64,000 nt of DNA from Leyella stercorea (GCF_021531655.1 NZ_JADYUF010000016.1:1-64000), one strand, 5' to 3'. Numbered from the stretch's first letter, positions 9,901-20,311 are shown. The notes: generated by a model from the sequence alone, not told the origin. A program made the numbers and translations.

Positions 9901-12900
9901 AATTCCTATACCATCGGAGCCTACTACTCCGACGTAGTCAAATTCCGTCCGGCTCTGTTGCGTCGCGACGGCAAGGACGTTGTGCGTCTGTATGTCGACC
10001 CCAATGGCTCTAAGGCTGACGGCGACGGCTCGTCATGGAGCAACAATGCACCGTCGCTGCACGAGGCACTCGTCTTCTTCGAGAACTTCACGTTGCCAGT
10101 TACAAAGTCGTTCAATACACTTAACGTGGAGACACCTGATGCTTATCCAGGACAAAATAGCATCACGCTCAATCCCGACAATACCATATTCGAGATCTGT
10201 CTGCGCGAGGGCGACATCCAGCCCGAATACTCTTACGACAACAACGACGCCAGATCCGTGTCTCACCGTATTCCGCGTATGGACTGTCCGCTGCGCATCG
10301 TGGGCGGCTATCCTTCGGCTTCAGCCAACGCTAAGCCTACCGATGCCGACCGCGACATAAAGAACCACCGCACCGAGTTTGATGGACGCTATACTATCGG
10401 AGCGCTCAGCGGCCACTCGTATCATACGGTGCGCGTGCAGAATGGTGCCGACGTGACGTTCGACGGAGTTGCCGTGACAGGCGGCAACGCTACCGAGAAC
10501 TCTACAATACACACCGGTGCAGGTGTGCTTCTGTTCAATGGAGCACGTGTACAGATGGACAACTGCATCATCGAGAACAACCGTGCCTATACAGGTCCGG
10601 CTGTGGGAGCCACCACATTGGCTGACAACGTGAAGCTTGTGATGCGCAACTGCGTTATCAACAACAACACTGTGGTAGAGTCGCAGGAAAAGGCTGCAAG
10701 CGACGATCCGTGGCTTTTGAGCATTACGCCAAAGGATATTGAGTTCAATCATGTCACCATTGTCAACAACATAGCGTGGGCTCCGCAAGACTCCGTGCTC
10801 AATCGCAATGCCCGCACATCGTATGCTCTTGGCAATCAGTATCCTGCCGGCACGGTGACAACATATTGCAACAACACATTATCTAACATTGCATCATTGG
10901 GTAAGGACGGAGCTGCCAACTTCTCCAACCCCTCTGTCAACTGTGGTGCAGCCGAGTCGGGCAACGTTTATTATGGCGGCAATGCCGACTATCGTCCGCT
11001 CACCAGTTCGGAGGATATGCAGGTGGTCATCAACAAGGCTGCTGCCAACGCTGACGATATGTCAGTCGACATCTATAACGATGAGCGCGACCTCGGTGGA
11101 GCACCCGACTTGGGCGCTGTTGAGGCTCTGCTGCCTAAGTCGGGTAGCGTGATTTACGTGCGTTCGTACAACACCGTGGCACCAAAGGACAACACCGAGG
11201 TGCTTGACGAGACCGACGGAAAGCCCGACTTCAGCCTGCTTAAGAACAATCCCGGCGTGGTTTACAACGGAAAGTCGTGGGATACTGCCATTCATGGCAA
11301 TGCCATGTGCGACACACTCAATATGGACAAGCTTGACAATTCCATATATGTGCTTGAGAATGGCATGATGCTTGCTGCTACGTATAATAACTTAAACTAC
11401 TCAACGTATCTCGGCAAAACCACTACTCCAGTACGCACCGAACCCTATTATGGTCCGGCGTCGGGACATTATACACGCTTCCTTGTGCCTGACTGGACTC
11501 GTAATTATCAAAATACTGATGCTGGCAGGAAAGCGTGGGACAAGTATTATCAAGGCAATACCAACCAGTGGGACTGGGCATCTTCAACTGGCAACTATAA
11601 CAGTATCAACAACGACCGCAAGGAACGATACATCAGCGGTTTGCAGTTGGCAGTGGAAATAGCCGCCAAGTACAACGCCCTGCACAAGAACGATGCAGGA
11701 TTCGAGCCTAAGGTTGTATGGGTAGGTGCCGGAGTATATACCGACTACAAGGGCTTTGTAATCCGCAATGGAGTGAAGGTGTATGGAGGCTTCCCCAAGG
11801 AAGGAACACCAGGCGAACAGGAGCGCAAACCGCTGCTCTCGCAGTACGTTCCGGCTCGTTTGGCAGACGCATCACGCACTAAGTCCGACTACGAGACAAT
11901 ACTTCAGATACGCAAGGAATCACCAGTGAAAGGTAGTACAAGTGACAATCTTGACATATCCTCTTTTGCTGAAAAAATTGTAAATGAATGTGCCGCAGAC
12001 GCTACCAATGGTGCTACAGGCATGTGCCAACGACACTATGTACTGTATCAGCCTGACGTGTGTGTGACAACCTGGCATGTGGCAGGCGATGGCAATAACA
12101 GTGCATACAATGGCAACGAGTATCGCTGCTACGAAACTGGCAAATACTACTGGAAGAACTATGTCGGTGGCAACAAACCGAGCGTTTATAAGGAATACGA
12201 AGATGTGAAGTGGGACGGATTCACCGTTCGTCATGGCTACATTATTAATTATATGGCTAACCGTGACGGTGGTGCAGGTGTGCGCGTGTTCCATGGCGTT
12301 AAACTCGAAAACCTCATCATCACCAACAACCTCACACACGGCTACCGTACACGTGGAGGCGGACTGTATATGGATGGTGCCAACTCGACAATATCCAACA
12401 GTTTCGTGCTCAACAACCTCACTACCGACTACAATGCCAAAACGATGAGCAATTGGTCGGACGGATATGTTGGTGCAGGTGTGTATAACCGAACTGGAGG
12501 CTTTGGCGATAATGATGACTACGGTGGCGGTGCCTATATGATTGTGGGCACGGGCTACAATATGGTCGTGGCTAACAATCGTGTGGTAAGCCATCTGACA
12601 CCGTCGGGCAGCGGTGGAGGCATCTTCATCGAGAACGCCAAGTTCTACAACAACACTGTAGCATACAATTCTTCACGCCGAAACGGTGCCGGCATAGAGC
12701 AGTGGGCATCGGCTGGCAACGCCACCGGTGTGTCGTCAGAGCTGTCGCTTTACAATTGTATCGTCTACGGCAACAAGAGTACTGACTTCCCCGACAATCC
12801 TCAAGTGTCGTCGACAAGCGTCGGCACATTCAAACCTGCCCACAACTGCTTCCTTATAGGCGGTACAAACAGCACGGCGGGTGTGTGGAACGAGAGCGGT

Positions 12901-15900
12901 GTTAGCAATGCCGACGAGAAACTTTATTCTTCAGCCAACGGCAACATTATATATAAAGGTAGCGAGGAGTCTTCTTGCAACCCGTTTGAAGCCGGTGACA
13001 ATGCCCGTAAGACCAACGACTATCGTCTGAGTAGCTCTACCAAGTGTATGAACGGTGGTACCGACAACCTCAACCAGAACAATGAGGAGCACAAGGTAGA
13101 CCTCCCACTCACCGATATGGACTACTCCGACCGTATCAAGGACTGTAAGGTGGACATCGGAGCATACGAGTCGGACACTTACTCTAACATCGCTTACGAA
13201 ACACGCAACGACTCTATCGTGTTCTATGTGACGCAGACTGGCTACGGCGACAACTCCGGACGCAATCCGGAGAATGCTGCCTGCGCCGATAAACTGCAAA
13301 AGGTGCTCAATGTTGCGGGCGAATGCTTCGCCACGAAGAAGTTTGGTGACAGAGATTTAAGCGCAATAAAGAAGTTCGTTGTGAAGGTGGCTGGCTACAA
13401 TATGAACAACTCCAGCGAGGGATTCATATATCATCCCAACACCCTTGCCGACCCTTCCGACCCTCAGAGCTACACCTATCTCATCCCTAACGGAGTGACG
13501 CTGATGGGCGGATATTACGAGGGTGAGCAGCAGACCGTAAGCGAAACCGCTGGTACTGAAACTATAAAGAAGATAAAACTGGTAGGCTACAACTGGTACG
13601 ACGACAATCGCAACGTGTGGGACGGATGGCGCAAGCTGACAGACGGAACCCTTGCCAACAGCCGTACGGTTCTGTCGGCAGTAGCCAAGTTGCCTGCCAC
13701 CTCTACCGTTGACCGCATTGTGGGTCATCACGCCGTAACATTCGGCTCATGGCCAACCGGCGATTTGCAGAAGTGGAGCCAAGAAGCGGTGAGCAGCAGT
13801 GCCACTATCGACGGATGTTTCATCGTCAGCGGCGAGGCAATCACTAACGACGGACACAAGGCTTTTGGTGGTGCTGCCATCGTGCCGAAGAACGCTCATG
13901 TGCGCAACTGTGTCATTTCGCACAACAAGGCGGTTCGTGGCGGAGGTCTGTATCTTATGCCTGGAGCCATCGTGAGCGGCACTATGATTGACGAAAACGA
14001 GGCTCGTGTGGGTGCTGGTATGTATGTTGACAACGGCGATACTCAGTCGGGTACACCCGACAACCGTGCCTATGTCATGTCGACAACAATCGTCCGCAAC
14101 ACGGCTGAGAATACAGGTGGAGGCGTATTCTTTGAAGAAGGAGCGCTTATGGCAGCCAACTGCGTGGTGTGGGGCAACTTTGCCGCATCCGACAAGAACC
14201 TGAGTGGCATTTCCGACAGGGACTTTGAGGACACCAAGCTCTACGGTTCTGTAGATGGAACGAATGCTGCCACAGGTCGCGAATATCCCTTCAACGATTG
14301 CTTCATCGAGACTTTCAAGATCAAGTCGAACCACCCCAACATCTCGATGACATCCGAGAATACACGCTATTTCCGTTCGGGCGACACGTATGTTCCGCGT
14401 CCTTTCTCGCAGCTTATACACGCTGGAGCGGACAACGCTACTATGCTCAACGTGTGGAAGAAGAGCTTCGACGTGGCAACCTACGATATGCGCTCGGTTG
14501 AATTTGCTGTCAGCAACCTGCAGAACAAGCTCACCGTGGGTGCGTTTGCAGTACACCTGGCTGCTACCGACGAACTCTTCACCCGACTGTTTGTGTCGCT
14601 CGACGGCGGCAACGAGGTGTCGGCAGACATTCAGCAGAAGTATGTGGGACGCTCGTTCTACACTCCGTTCAACTCGCTCGGCAACGCTCTGGAGTACATC
14701 CGCAAGATGCGTGCAAGCAGAAAGGCTACTGACGACACCCACTTCGAGATACTCCTGGCTAAGGGAACCTACGTACCAGTGCTGGCACGTACCACCACTT
14801 CGACCAAGCTCGACAACGATATGCGTATGTGTTCGTTCTCTATTCCGGTCAACACGGCACTCTATGGCGGATTTACGGGTAAGGAACTCTACTGCACAGG
14901 CAAGGGACTTGTCTATGAAGACTTCCCTGGCAAGCCTACTGGCACGTTTGTTGCCGATGGCAAGATGACCGATATTCTCGCCGAACGCAACAAGAAGGAG
15001 AATACATCTACGTATTTTGTCGACCGCAACTTGAACAATATCATTGAACCGTGGGAGTTCAACTCGCTCACCATTCTTACCGGCGACCTGCTCAACGATG
15101 AGTCCGAACGTGCCTATCACGTAGTTTATGCCTACGATGACAAGACGTATGCGGAAGCCGACAAGGCAAAGAAGCGCCAGCAGCTGGGCATAGTTCTCGA
15201 CGGAATAACCATCCAGCACGGTGCAACTTCGTCGTTCCTCGACTTCGACGACAGCAGCGGTAAGGAGCTACTGAACGAAGTTGGTCACGGCGGAGGTATA
15301 TATAGTAATGGTGTAAACGTAACGCTCAACCGCTGCCGACTGATTGACAATCGAGGCATACATGGCGGTGCCGCCTTCATCAAGGATGCCGATTTCTCTG
15401 TATTGGGCTCGCTCGTGGCAGGCAACGAAGCTATAGCCGACTCGCGCATGCGTTCGGAAGCAGGCAAGGGTGGAGCCCTCCACTTCAACTATGACGACCA
15501 GAACGCCTACGGAAGTTTCTATACTGCCAACTCGCTCTACGTCAACAACAGCGCCGAACCGTCGCTCGACGGCACAGGCGACGGTATGGGTGGAGCCATA
15601 TACTTCAATGTCGGCAACGATGCCACTAATCACGAAATGCACTTCATGAACTCGATAGCAGCCCGAAACAAGGCTACTAAGGGTGCAGGAATGTACTGGA
15701 ACGGTAAGATTCTTGAAGGTAAGCACTTCTCTTGCAACAGTGTTGTATGGGGAAACAAGGCAGACAAGAGTCAGCAGATGTTCTTGAAGAATGTGAGTCA
15801 TGTAGCCAGCGACGTCTTTGTCAATCTCAATCCGAAGACCGATTACACGGATGTGACGCGCGAAGACGGCAGCGTTGTACGCACACTCATCAACGACAAC

Positions 15901-18900
15901 ATCGTACTCAGCACCGACAACATGGCTATTGACGGTCCGCGCTTTACCAAACCGACCGCATTGGCTGGCGTAGATGGCTACGACCTCAAGTCGCAATGGA
16001 ACCCTGCAGGCATCTCAATACTTACTGATGCCGGCGACGGAGTGTTGAAGAAGGACAACTCTGGCAACTTCAACAATGAGACCGGATCTTATTACGACTT
16101 CTGGAAGAATGTTGTGTCGGACACAATACGCACTTATTTCGCTGCCGATTATGGTATAAGCCGCTATATGTTGCGCCGTCAGTCGAACATGAACAGCAAT
16201 AGCACTGTTTCCGATACGCACTGGACCGACTACGCACGTTATCTAGGAGGACTCAACGAGGACGGAACTCTCGCCGACAAGACCATCGATATCGGACTGT
16301 ATGAGTATCAGTATAAGATAGACTTCCGTAAACTCATCGGCGTTTACATCGGTAATACCGAGCAAGGCGACGGCGACGGACGCGACTGGGCTAACCAATC
16401 GTCCGACCTGCGCAGCGCCATTATCGCAATGGCAAACCCAGATGGTGCCGTAAGTACGGGCGATGGATATAAGAAGCGTACCGTATATGTGCGTGGCGGA
16501 GAGTACTTCTCGCCGACACTTTATGCCGGCAATGCCTTCTCGTTGTATGCAAGTGAAAGCGATGAATGGGGCGAATCGGTTACGATAAAGGGCGCATGTA
16601 CGGGCGAAGGACATGGTGACAAGGCTCAGCAGGACTTCTCCAAGCAGACCGTTATCGTTCCGAGCAAGCTGCCGATACTAAAGGCTGGCAGTCTGCTCAA
16701 CGTAATGACCAAGCACAAGCCCGTAACAATCGAGGGATTGACATTCAGCAACGACTACGGTCGCGGACTGCGTGCGCAGGTTGACGATGCCCGAGGCTCG
16801 CTCACGATACGCAACGGCGGATTCCGTGAGAATGTAGGAAGCGGAATGTTTGTGGCTCAGAATAAGGGTAAGGTGCTTATATATAATACGGTGTTTGCAA
16901 GCGATTCGTGCAAGAGCAACATCAAGAACGAAACCGGAGAAGCCGCAAAGGTGGGCAACAATGCGGCGCTTGTCACTACAGGCAAGACAACGGTTGTAAA
17001 CGCAACGTTTGTCGAAAACCTTGGTCCGGCTATCGCTTCGAGTCCTACAACAACTGAGTTTGGAGAGGCTTCGCTCAAAGATACTCGCGTATTCAACTCC
17101 GTTTCATGGCAGAACGAGGACAACAAGACCGACCTGACGCAGCTTGCCGACGGAACCACCGAGATAAAGGCGGGCAGCATCTACGCCCCAGGCGGAGTGT
17201 TCTGGTCGGACATTACTGGCATAGAAGGCTCTGAATTGCCACGCAACAATAAGGCGTTTGCCTATCATTATGCTGATGTCAAGGTGCGAGATGGAGTCGT
17301 TAACGGTCCGGCTAATGCCGATGCTATGAACGGACCAAACTTCACCAATCCCGCAGCAAAGGACTATACGCTGCGCCCGTCGCTCTTCTTGCTCGATAGA
17401 GGTTCGAATACTCACTATCAGAAGGAGGTGCTCGGCTATGACGAAGCAAAGATAAAGGCAGCCAAACCAGCCATTCCCGACACCGAAGTAGAGCTTGCCA
17501 ACAAGCGCCGACTTGTAGGCGATGCCGTCGATGTGGGGGCCTACGAGCACGACGCACAGCTGCGTCAGATACTCTACGTTACGCCTATAGCTTCGGCTGA
17601 GAACACGGGCGAGAGCTGGAACAAGTCGATGGGCGACCTCCAGTCGGCTGTTGACCTTGCCGGACTCTACTCGCGTCGCAACGAAGACGACAGCTACGTG
17701 TTTGTCGACCAGAAAGTTAGTGTAGACAATCTGAAGCTCGAACTCGACCGTGTACACGTTTATGGCAACATGAACGGTGAGAAATCAGCATCGGACGAGA
17801 CCACGGACGGAGCCAATAAGGTGGTCAGCGACCTCCTCGGCAAGCGTCATGGAGCCTTCGAAAGCGGATACAGCATGTCGAAGATTAAGAATCTTACGAT
17901 TGATGCCGATGCCGTAGTCGACGGATTTGACATAACGGCTTCAGCCCAACTGCGTAAGGGATTGCTCGGCGGAGCGCTCGTTGAGTGCAACGTAACGGGT
18001 ACGGGCGAGGGCGTACTGTACAACTCGCTCGTCTACGACAGCAATTGGGAGCAGACCGCCAAGCCTTCGGCAATATCACAGCTCACCGTTTCAGATGTTC
18101 GAGCAGTCAACGTTTCGAGCCAGGGAACAATCCAGAATGTCAGCACTGATGCCTCACATAAGTTCAGCTTTATGCCCGATCTGCTTGGCAGCTATGCCAA
18201 TCGGGCACCGGGATGGAAGTGTGGCAAGGCAGTAACGGGCACCGTCAGCGTAGCCGACACAATCAGCCACACGTGCTATGTGCCCTCGTCGCTGCGCTAC
18301 CGTTGCTATCAGCTCAACGACGACGACAACGACAATCTCGACAGATGGCCTAAAACCTCAACACAATATGCCGCTGCTAATATGTGTATAGACAAGGTAG
18401 GCCACGCATACGACGTACTTGGCAACAAGCGTTTGCGCAATAATCTTGACAACGGTTGCTTCGAGACGTGGAACGTCTTGGTTGATGGTGAGACAAAGAC
18501 AATCAACTCTGCCGACTATCCGCATTGTCCTTCGGTGATGTACGTGCGCAGCGGTCGCGAACTGGCTATCGAAGACGGTGTCTATCCCAACCCCGGCACA
18601 GACTACAACGCCAATGCTTACTTAGCATTCCTGCTGCTTGAGCACCACGCCGGACTGCGTTCGCACAACAACTGGTTCGGATATATGCGTCTGGCGGTTG
18701 AACGTGACTTCGAGAACGGACAGTCGCAGTATGTGTACATGCCGTTCACGGTCGACCATGTGACCAATTCCGACTGCTTCAAGGCTTACACCTACAACGC
18801 CAAGGAGCGAGCCGAGTACGACTATAAGTACAAAGCCAATGACGGAGCTTGGAATCCTGCCGACCGACTCAGCTACATCGGACTGGCACTTGTGCCCAAT

Positions 18901-19992
18901 GCCGGGGCGCGAACGAAGTTCACCGCACGCTTCTACAGCAAGCAGCTCGACGAGCATCCGAAGTGGCAGATAACCGGCAACAATCTCAACGTGACACTAC
19001 AGCAGAGCAACAACCGCTCGCCGTGGTCGTCGCCGGCTGACGGCGGAGCCAAGTTCACACACAAGGAGAACATGGGATGGAACCTCTTCGGTTCGCCCTA
19101 CATCTGCTCGATGAACTACAAGGACATGGAATATCCGCGCATAGCCTACTGGCTCAACGCTTCGGGCGAGATGCAGACGCTCAATATGAATCTCACTATT
19201 GATGCAGAGCAGGCAGGACACATCCCTCCGTTCGACGCAGTGTTCACCCAGACCGCTACACTTGCAGAATCCGAGAAGTTCAGCGTGGCACAATCCACCG
19301 GCGTTTCGGGCAAAGCTTACGCCTCGACCACACGCATGGCAGTAGCGATAGCGCCCTACGCAGCCACACGTCAGGCTTCTGAAGCCAATGTGTCAGATGA
19401 GTTCGCCTTCCAGGCAGTGCCTCACGACGAGGCTCGCAGCGACTATGATATGGGAGCCGACGGCGTGAAGTGGATGTCGGGCACACAACCCCTCATCTAC
19501 GCCGAACGCAACGGCGGACGCTACTCGTTGCTCAGCGCACTCGACGAAGAGGGCGAAGTGCAGATTGGAGTCAGCGTGCCCGAGGCGGGAATGTACGTGA
19601 TGCAGGTGCCCGAAGGATGCGATGCCACCGACTATGAGGCAGTATTGCTGAAGGACGCAAGCACAGGCAAGGCTGTAGATCTGCTCGAAGGCAGCTACAC
19701 CTTCAGCGCCACAGCCAAGGGCGAGCAGAACAACCGCTTCTCGATAGCGTTCCGCAAGACTGCCGATGCCGACGCTTCAAGAATCTATGTGAGCCGTGTG
19801 GCAGCCGACCGCATACGCATTGTGGGACTTCAGACTGACGACGACGTGCGTCTGTATCTGCCCAACGGAATGATAGCCAACCAGACACGAGCCACTTCCG
19901 ATGCCGTAACGATGACGGCAGGAACGCAAGGCGTAGTGATAGTGGAGGTTGTAAGACAGGGCAAGCAGGTGTGCGTGCGCAAACTGAAATAG
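7000..19992 (+). CDS. Giant 4330-residue beta-helix surface protein, putative fimbria-linked adhesin
   Basis: The protein has a signal peptide (residues 1-24, ending LALNAQ) and then about eight long modules. Each opens with a strand such as YVDPNGS or YVKTAANGG and then G-x-SW-x-x-A-x-x-LQ-x-A, near residues 25, 479, 995, 1383, 2073, 2528, 3114 and 3523. Within modules there are many right-handed parallel beta-helix rungs rich in Asn and Gly (GGGVYI, VVNNTIS, NNxA). The last part, from about residue 3800, differs and ends in a strand-rich segment (GVVIVEVVRQGKQVCVRKLK) resembling a T9SS type A sorting domain. The gene is intact over 13 kb and follows the fimbrial genes by 15 bp, so it is probably co-transcribed. 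An exposed adhesin or glycan-binding role is likely but unproven. Some related modules are called polymorphic outer-membrane or DUF1565-type beta-helices. Confidence 0.8.
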   Translation: MLRFIQNVMAAAALMAMPLALNAQTNYYVKAPHDLTTATPEGTADGSSWDKAISLQQALAKVKAGDCIFAKGYTAGEATGEDFYYTVPDPKGFVLPSGVRMYGGFAGNETEISPDNLDTQANDPRGCVGSDLSHMKYRSVLTADIDCNDTVSDTWLLFPQNSTRKDNARHVVTMSLAPTAVNPNAGNDPTVLNGFYIVGGNASDSDDSYGGGVYITDAGTADNNTGERGYDVSRCFFTNNYAERGGAIYVAANVKPNANRRAYIRYNTLFNNVAGTRGADDNLGGGLWAEGRADIVNNLVYCNINGGMRVSEATTVVNNTISRNNSAGIDHVSPDKNNKLTVYNTIVWGNHRLNKYSPAPHFSHGAYYTHRGEANPGDDTNVVLEESNNAADGATPNFKDPVTSARYDRSYIWTTTDYPKWSYAIDYGSALIAKGDPTQYKSATWGDRALSADNRFGTADNNTTTIDIGAYAYTKVPASRRRYVKTAANGGNDDNDGLTWATAYASPQKAIDALNDGTGQRGEVWVAAGTYAPSAHITEDTNSPVAFLMHSGINVFGGFRGTETSIDQRDGYYDGSDDDQPNRDSQYTWKFHEEYRTIFQGHSCTVPVWNSTKGEWVFSSGSYHVVWFAPIAANGVGTSDNKVAMFDKETVLDGVTIEGGRHTVESGSVSEGYLPNDGAGVLMGENAILRDCVVRYCYAAGRGAAVYNGGGRVEKCLIYNNVNASGDGGGVYIDGFGIVSRCIIANNKARNGGGVYMKKGKVADHAILALSVVANNENTANGAVYADQSGNLIHNTIVNNYTSTSTDESDDNASHTGGVYVNGYCYAVNNIIWNNVIKRPEGSLASSATQQAQIYASNATAANVRFYNNALSSPNSAVWNNVYQSGTISLGANAADCVFKLNDVGAEQYGSWDQIIDCIGLQSSWNTIDYYWPTKNGASLRSSGLPQYMFDAELLFRPAADIIGEIFNSYTIGAYYSDVVKFRPALLRRDGKDVVRLYVDPNGSKADGDGSSWSNNAPSLHEALVFFENFTLPVTKSFNTLNVETPDAYPGQNSITLNPDNTIFEICLREGDIQPEYSYDNNDARSVSHRIPRMDCPLRIVGGYPSASANAKPTDADRDIKNHRTEFDGRYTIGALSGHSYHTVRVQNGADVTFDGVAVTGGNATENSTIHTGAGVLLFNGARVQMDNCIIENNRAYTGPAVGATTLADNVKLVMRNCVINNNTVVESQEKAASDDPWLLSITPKDIEFNHVTIVNNIAWAPQDSVLNRNARTSYALGNQYPAGTVTTYCNNTLSNIASLGKDGAANFSNPSVNCGAAESGNVYYGGNADYRPLTSSEDMQVVINKAAANADDMSVDIYNDERDLGGAPDLGAVEALLPKSGSVIYVRSYNTVAPKDNTEVLDETDGKPDFSLLKNNPGVVYNGKSWDTAIHGNAMCDTLNMDKLDNSIYVLENGMMLAATYNNLNYSTYLGKTTTPVRTEPYYGPASGHYTRFLVPDWTRNYQNTDAGRKAWDKYYQGNTNQWDWASSTGNYNSINNDRKERYISGLQLAVEIAAKYNALHKNDAGFEPKVVWVGAGVYTDYKGFVIRNGVKVYGGFPKEGTPGEQERKPLLSQYVPARLADASRTKSDYETILQIRKESPVKGSTSDNLDISSFAEKIVNECAADATNGATGMCQRHYVLYQPDVCVTTWHVAGDGNNSAYNGNEYRCYETGKYYWKNYVGGNKPSVYKEYEDVKWDGFTVRHGYIINYMANRDGGAGVRVFHGVKLENLIITNNLTHGYRTRGGGLYMDGANSTISNSFVLNNLTTDYNAKTMSNWSDGYVGAGVYNRTGGFGDNDDYGGGAYMIVGTGYNMVVANNRVVSHLTPSGSGGGIFIENAKFYNNTVAYNSSRRNGAGIEQWASAGNATGVSSELSLYNCIVYGNKSTDFPDNPQVSSTSVGTFKPAHNCFLIGGTNSTAGVWNESGVSNADEKLYSSANGNIIYKGSEESSCNPFEAGDNARKTNDYRLSSSTKCMNGGTDNLNQNNEEHKVDLPLTDMDYSDRIKDCKVDIGAYESDTYSNIAYETRNDSIVFYVTQTGYGDNSGRNPENAACADKLQKVLNVAGECFATKKFGDRDLSAIKKFVVKVAGYNMNNSSEGFIYHPNTLADPSDPQSYTYLIPNGVTLMGGYYEGEQQTVSETAGTETIKKIKLVGYNWYDDNRNVWDGWRKLTDGTLANSRTVLSAVAKLPATSTVDRIVGHHAVTFGSWPTGDLQKWSQEAVSSSATIDGCFIVSGEAITNDGHKAFGGAAIVPKNAHVRNCVISHNKAVRGGGLYLMPGAIVSGTMIDENEARVGAGMYVDNGDTQSGTPDNRAYVMSTTIVRNTAENTGGGVFFEEGALMAANCVVWGNFAASDKNLSGISDRDFEDTKLYGSVDGTNAATGREYPFNDCFIETFKIKSNHPNISMTSENTRYFRSGDTYVPRPFSQLIHAGADNATMLNVWKKSFDVATYDMRSVEFAVSNLQNKLTVGAFAVHLAATDELFTRLFVSLDGGNEVSADIQQKYVGRSFYTPFNSLGNALEYIRKMRASRKATDDTHFEILLAKGTYVPVLARTTTSTKLDNDMRMCSFSIPVNTALYGGFTGKELYCTGKGLVYEDFPGKPTGTFVADGKMTDILAERNKKENTSTYFVDRNLNNIIEPWEFNSLTILTGDLLNDESERAYHVVYAYDDKTYAEADKAKKRQQLGIVLDGITIQHGATSSFLDFDDSSGKELLNEVGHGGGIYSNGVNVTLNRCRLIDNRGIHGGAAFIKDADFSVLGSLVAGNEAIADSRMRSEAGKGGALHFNYDDQNAYGSFYTANSLYVNNSAEPSLDGTGDGMGGAIYFNVGNDATNHEMHFMNSIAARNKATKGAGMYWNGKILEGKHFSCNSVVWGNKADKSQQMFLKNVSHVASDVFVNLNPKTDYTDVTREDGSVVRTLINDNIVLSTDNMAIDGPRFTKPTALAGVDGYDLKSQWNPAGISILTDAGDGVLKKDNSGNFNNETGSYYDFWKNVVSDTIRTYFAADYGISRYMLRRQSNMNSNSTVSDTHWTDYARYLGGLNEDGTLADKTIDIGLYEYQYKIDFRKLIGVYIGNTEQGDGDGRDWANQSSDLRSAIIAMANPDGAVSTGDGYKKRTVYVRGGEYFSPTLYAGNAFSLYASESDEWGESVTIKGACTGEGHGDKAQQDFSKQTVIVPSKLPILKAGSLLNVMTKHKPVTIEGLTFSNDYGRGLRAQVDDARGSLTIRNGGFRENVGSGMFVAQNKGKVLIYNTVFASDSCKSNIKNETGEAAKVGNNAALVTTGKTTVVNATFVENLGPAIASSPTTTEFGEASLKDTRVFNSVSWQNEDNKTDLTQLADGTTEIKAGSIYAPGGVFWSDITGIEGSELPRNNKAFAYHYADVKVRDGVVNGPANADAMNGPNFTNPAAKDYTLRPSLFLLDRGSNTHYQKEVLGYDEAKIKAAKPAIPDTEVELANKRRLVGDAVDVGAYEHDAQLRQILYVTPIASAENTGESWNKSMGDLQSAVDLAGLYSRRNEDDSYVFVDQKVSVDNLKLELDRVHVYGNMNGEKSASDETTDGANKVVSDLLGKRHGAFESGYSMSKIKNLTIDADAVVDGFDITASAQLRKGLLGGALVECNVTGTGEGVLYNSLVYDSNWEQTAKPSAISQLTVSDVRAVNVSSQGTIQNVSTDASHKFSFMPDLLGSYANRAPGWKCGKAVTGTVSVADTISHTCYVPSSLRYRCYQLNDDDNDNLDRWPKTSTQYAAANMCIDKVGHAYDVLGNKRLRNNLDNGCFETWNVLVDGETKTINSADYPHCPSVMYVRSGRELAIEDGVYPNPGTDYNANAYLAFLLLEHHAGLRSHNNWFGYMRLAVERDFENGQSQYVYMPFTVDHVTNSDCFKAYTYNAKERAEYDYKYKANDGAWNPADRLSYIGLALVPNAGARTKFTARFYSKQLDEHPKWQITGNNLNVTLQQSNNRSPWSSPADGGAKFTHKENMGWNLFGSPYICSMNYKDMEYPRIAYWLNASGEMQTLNMNLTIDAEQAGHIPPFDAVFTQTATLAESEKFSVAQSTGVSGKAYASTTRMAVAIAPYAATRQASEANVSDEFAFQAVPHDEARSDYDMGADGVKWMSGTQPLIYAERNGGRYSLLSALDEEGEVQIGVSVPEAGMYVMQVPEGCDATDYEAVLLKDASTGKAVDLLEGSYTFSATAKGEQNNRFSIAFRKTADADASRIYVSRVAADRIRIVGLQTDDDVRLYLPNGMIANQTRATSDAVTMTAGTQGVVIVEVVRQGKQVCVRKLK

Positions 19993-20017
19993 ATAGTTAG
20001 TAAGTATGATTAGTAAG

Positions 20018-20061
20018 GACGACACGAGCAAGGGGGCAACCTCGGGTTCGTGTCGTTTTTT
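20018..20061 (+). terminator. Terminator of the fimbrial operon
   Basis: ACGACACGA pairs with TCGTGTCGT, followed by a run of six T. It starts about 27 bp after the stop of the giant gene and closes the operon. Confidence 0.85.
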
Positions 20062-20086
20062 GTTTTGGAAGGATAGAAAATCCAAT

Positions 20087-20120
20087 TGATTTTTCCCTTT
20101 TCCCTTTTCCCTTTTCCCTT
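20087..20120. repeat. Short tandem repeat TTTTCCC
   Basis: Four consecutive copies of a 7-bp unit (TTTTCCC) lie in the intergenic region. It is a pyrimidine tract on the plus strand and could vary in copy number by slippage. Confidence 0.8.
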
Positions 20121-20137
20121 AAATTTCCGTCGCTTTT

Positions 20138-20242
20138 CAAAAGGAGTCCTTTTGGGTTGCAAAAGGGTTCGTTTTGGATTGCAAAAGGAGTCCTTTTGGA
20201 GAGTAAAAGGAGTCCTTTCAGAGTGCAAAAGGAGTCCTTTTC
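20138..20242. repeat. 22-bp-period palindrome array B (5 units)
   Basis: Units related to CAAAAGGAGTCCTTTTG start at 20138, 20160, 20182, 20204 and 20226. The spacers are ggttg, gattg, gagag and gagtg. The period is exactly 22 bp, as in the other arrays. It lies between the fimbrial terminator and the sigma-factor gene. Confidence 0.9.
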
Positions 20243-20311
20243 GGCTCATCCGATATTTGGAGTGATGTAAACATGAGAATTTTGTCCAATGCTTATACAA
20301 GAAGTGGCTGA

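Noticed and set aside
13747..15219. 490-codon minus-strand reading frame inside the giant gene
   Set aside because: It lies wholly opposite a continuous, family-like coding frame and has no signal, motif or promoter; long antisense frames are common opposite GC-richer codons.
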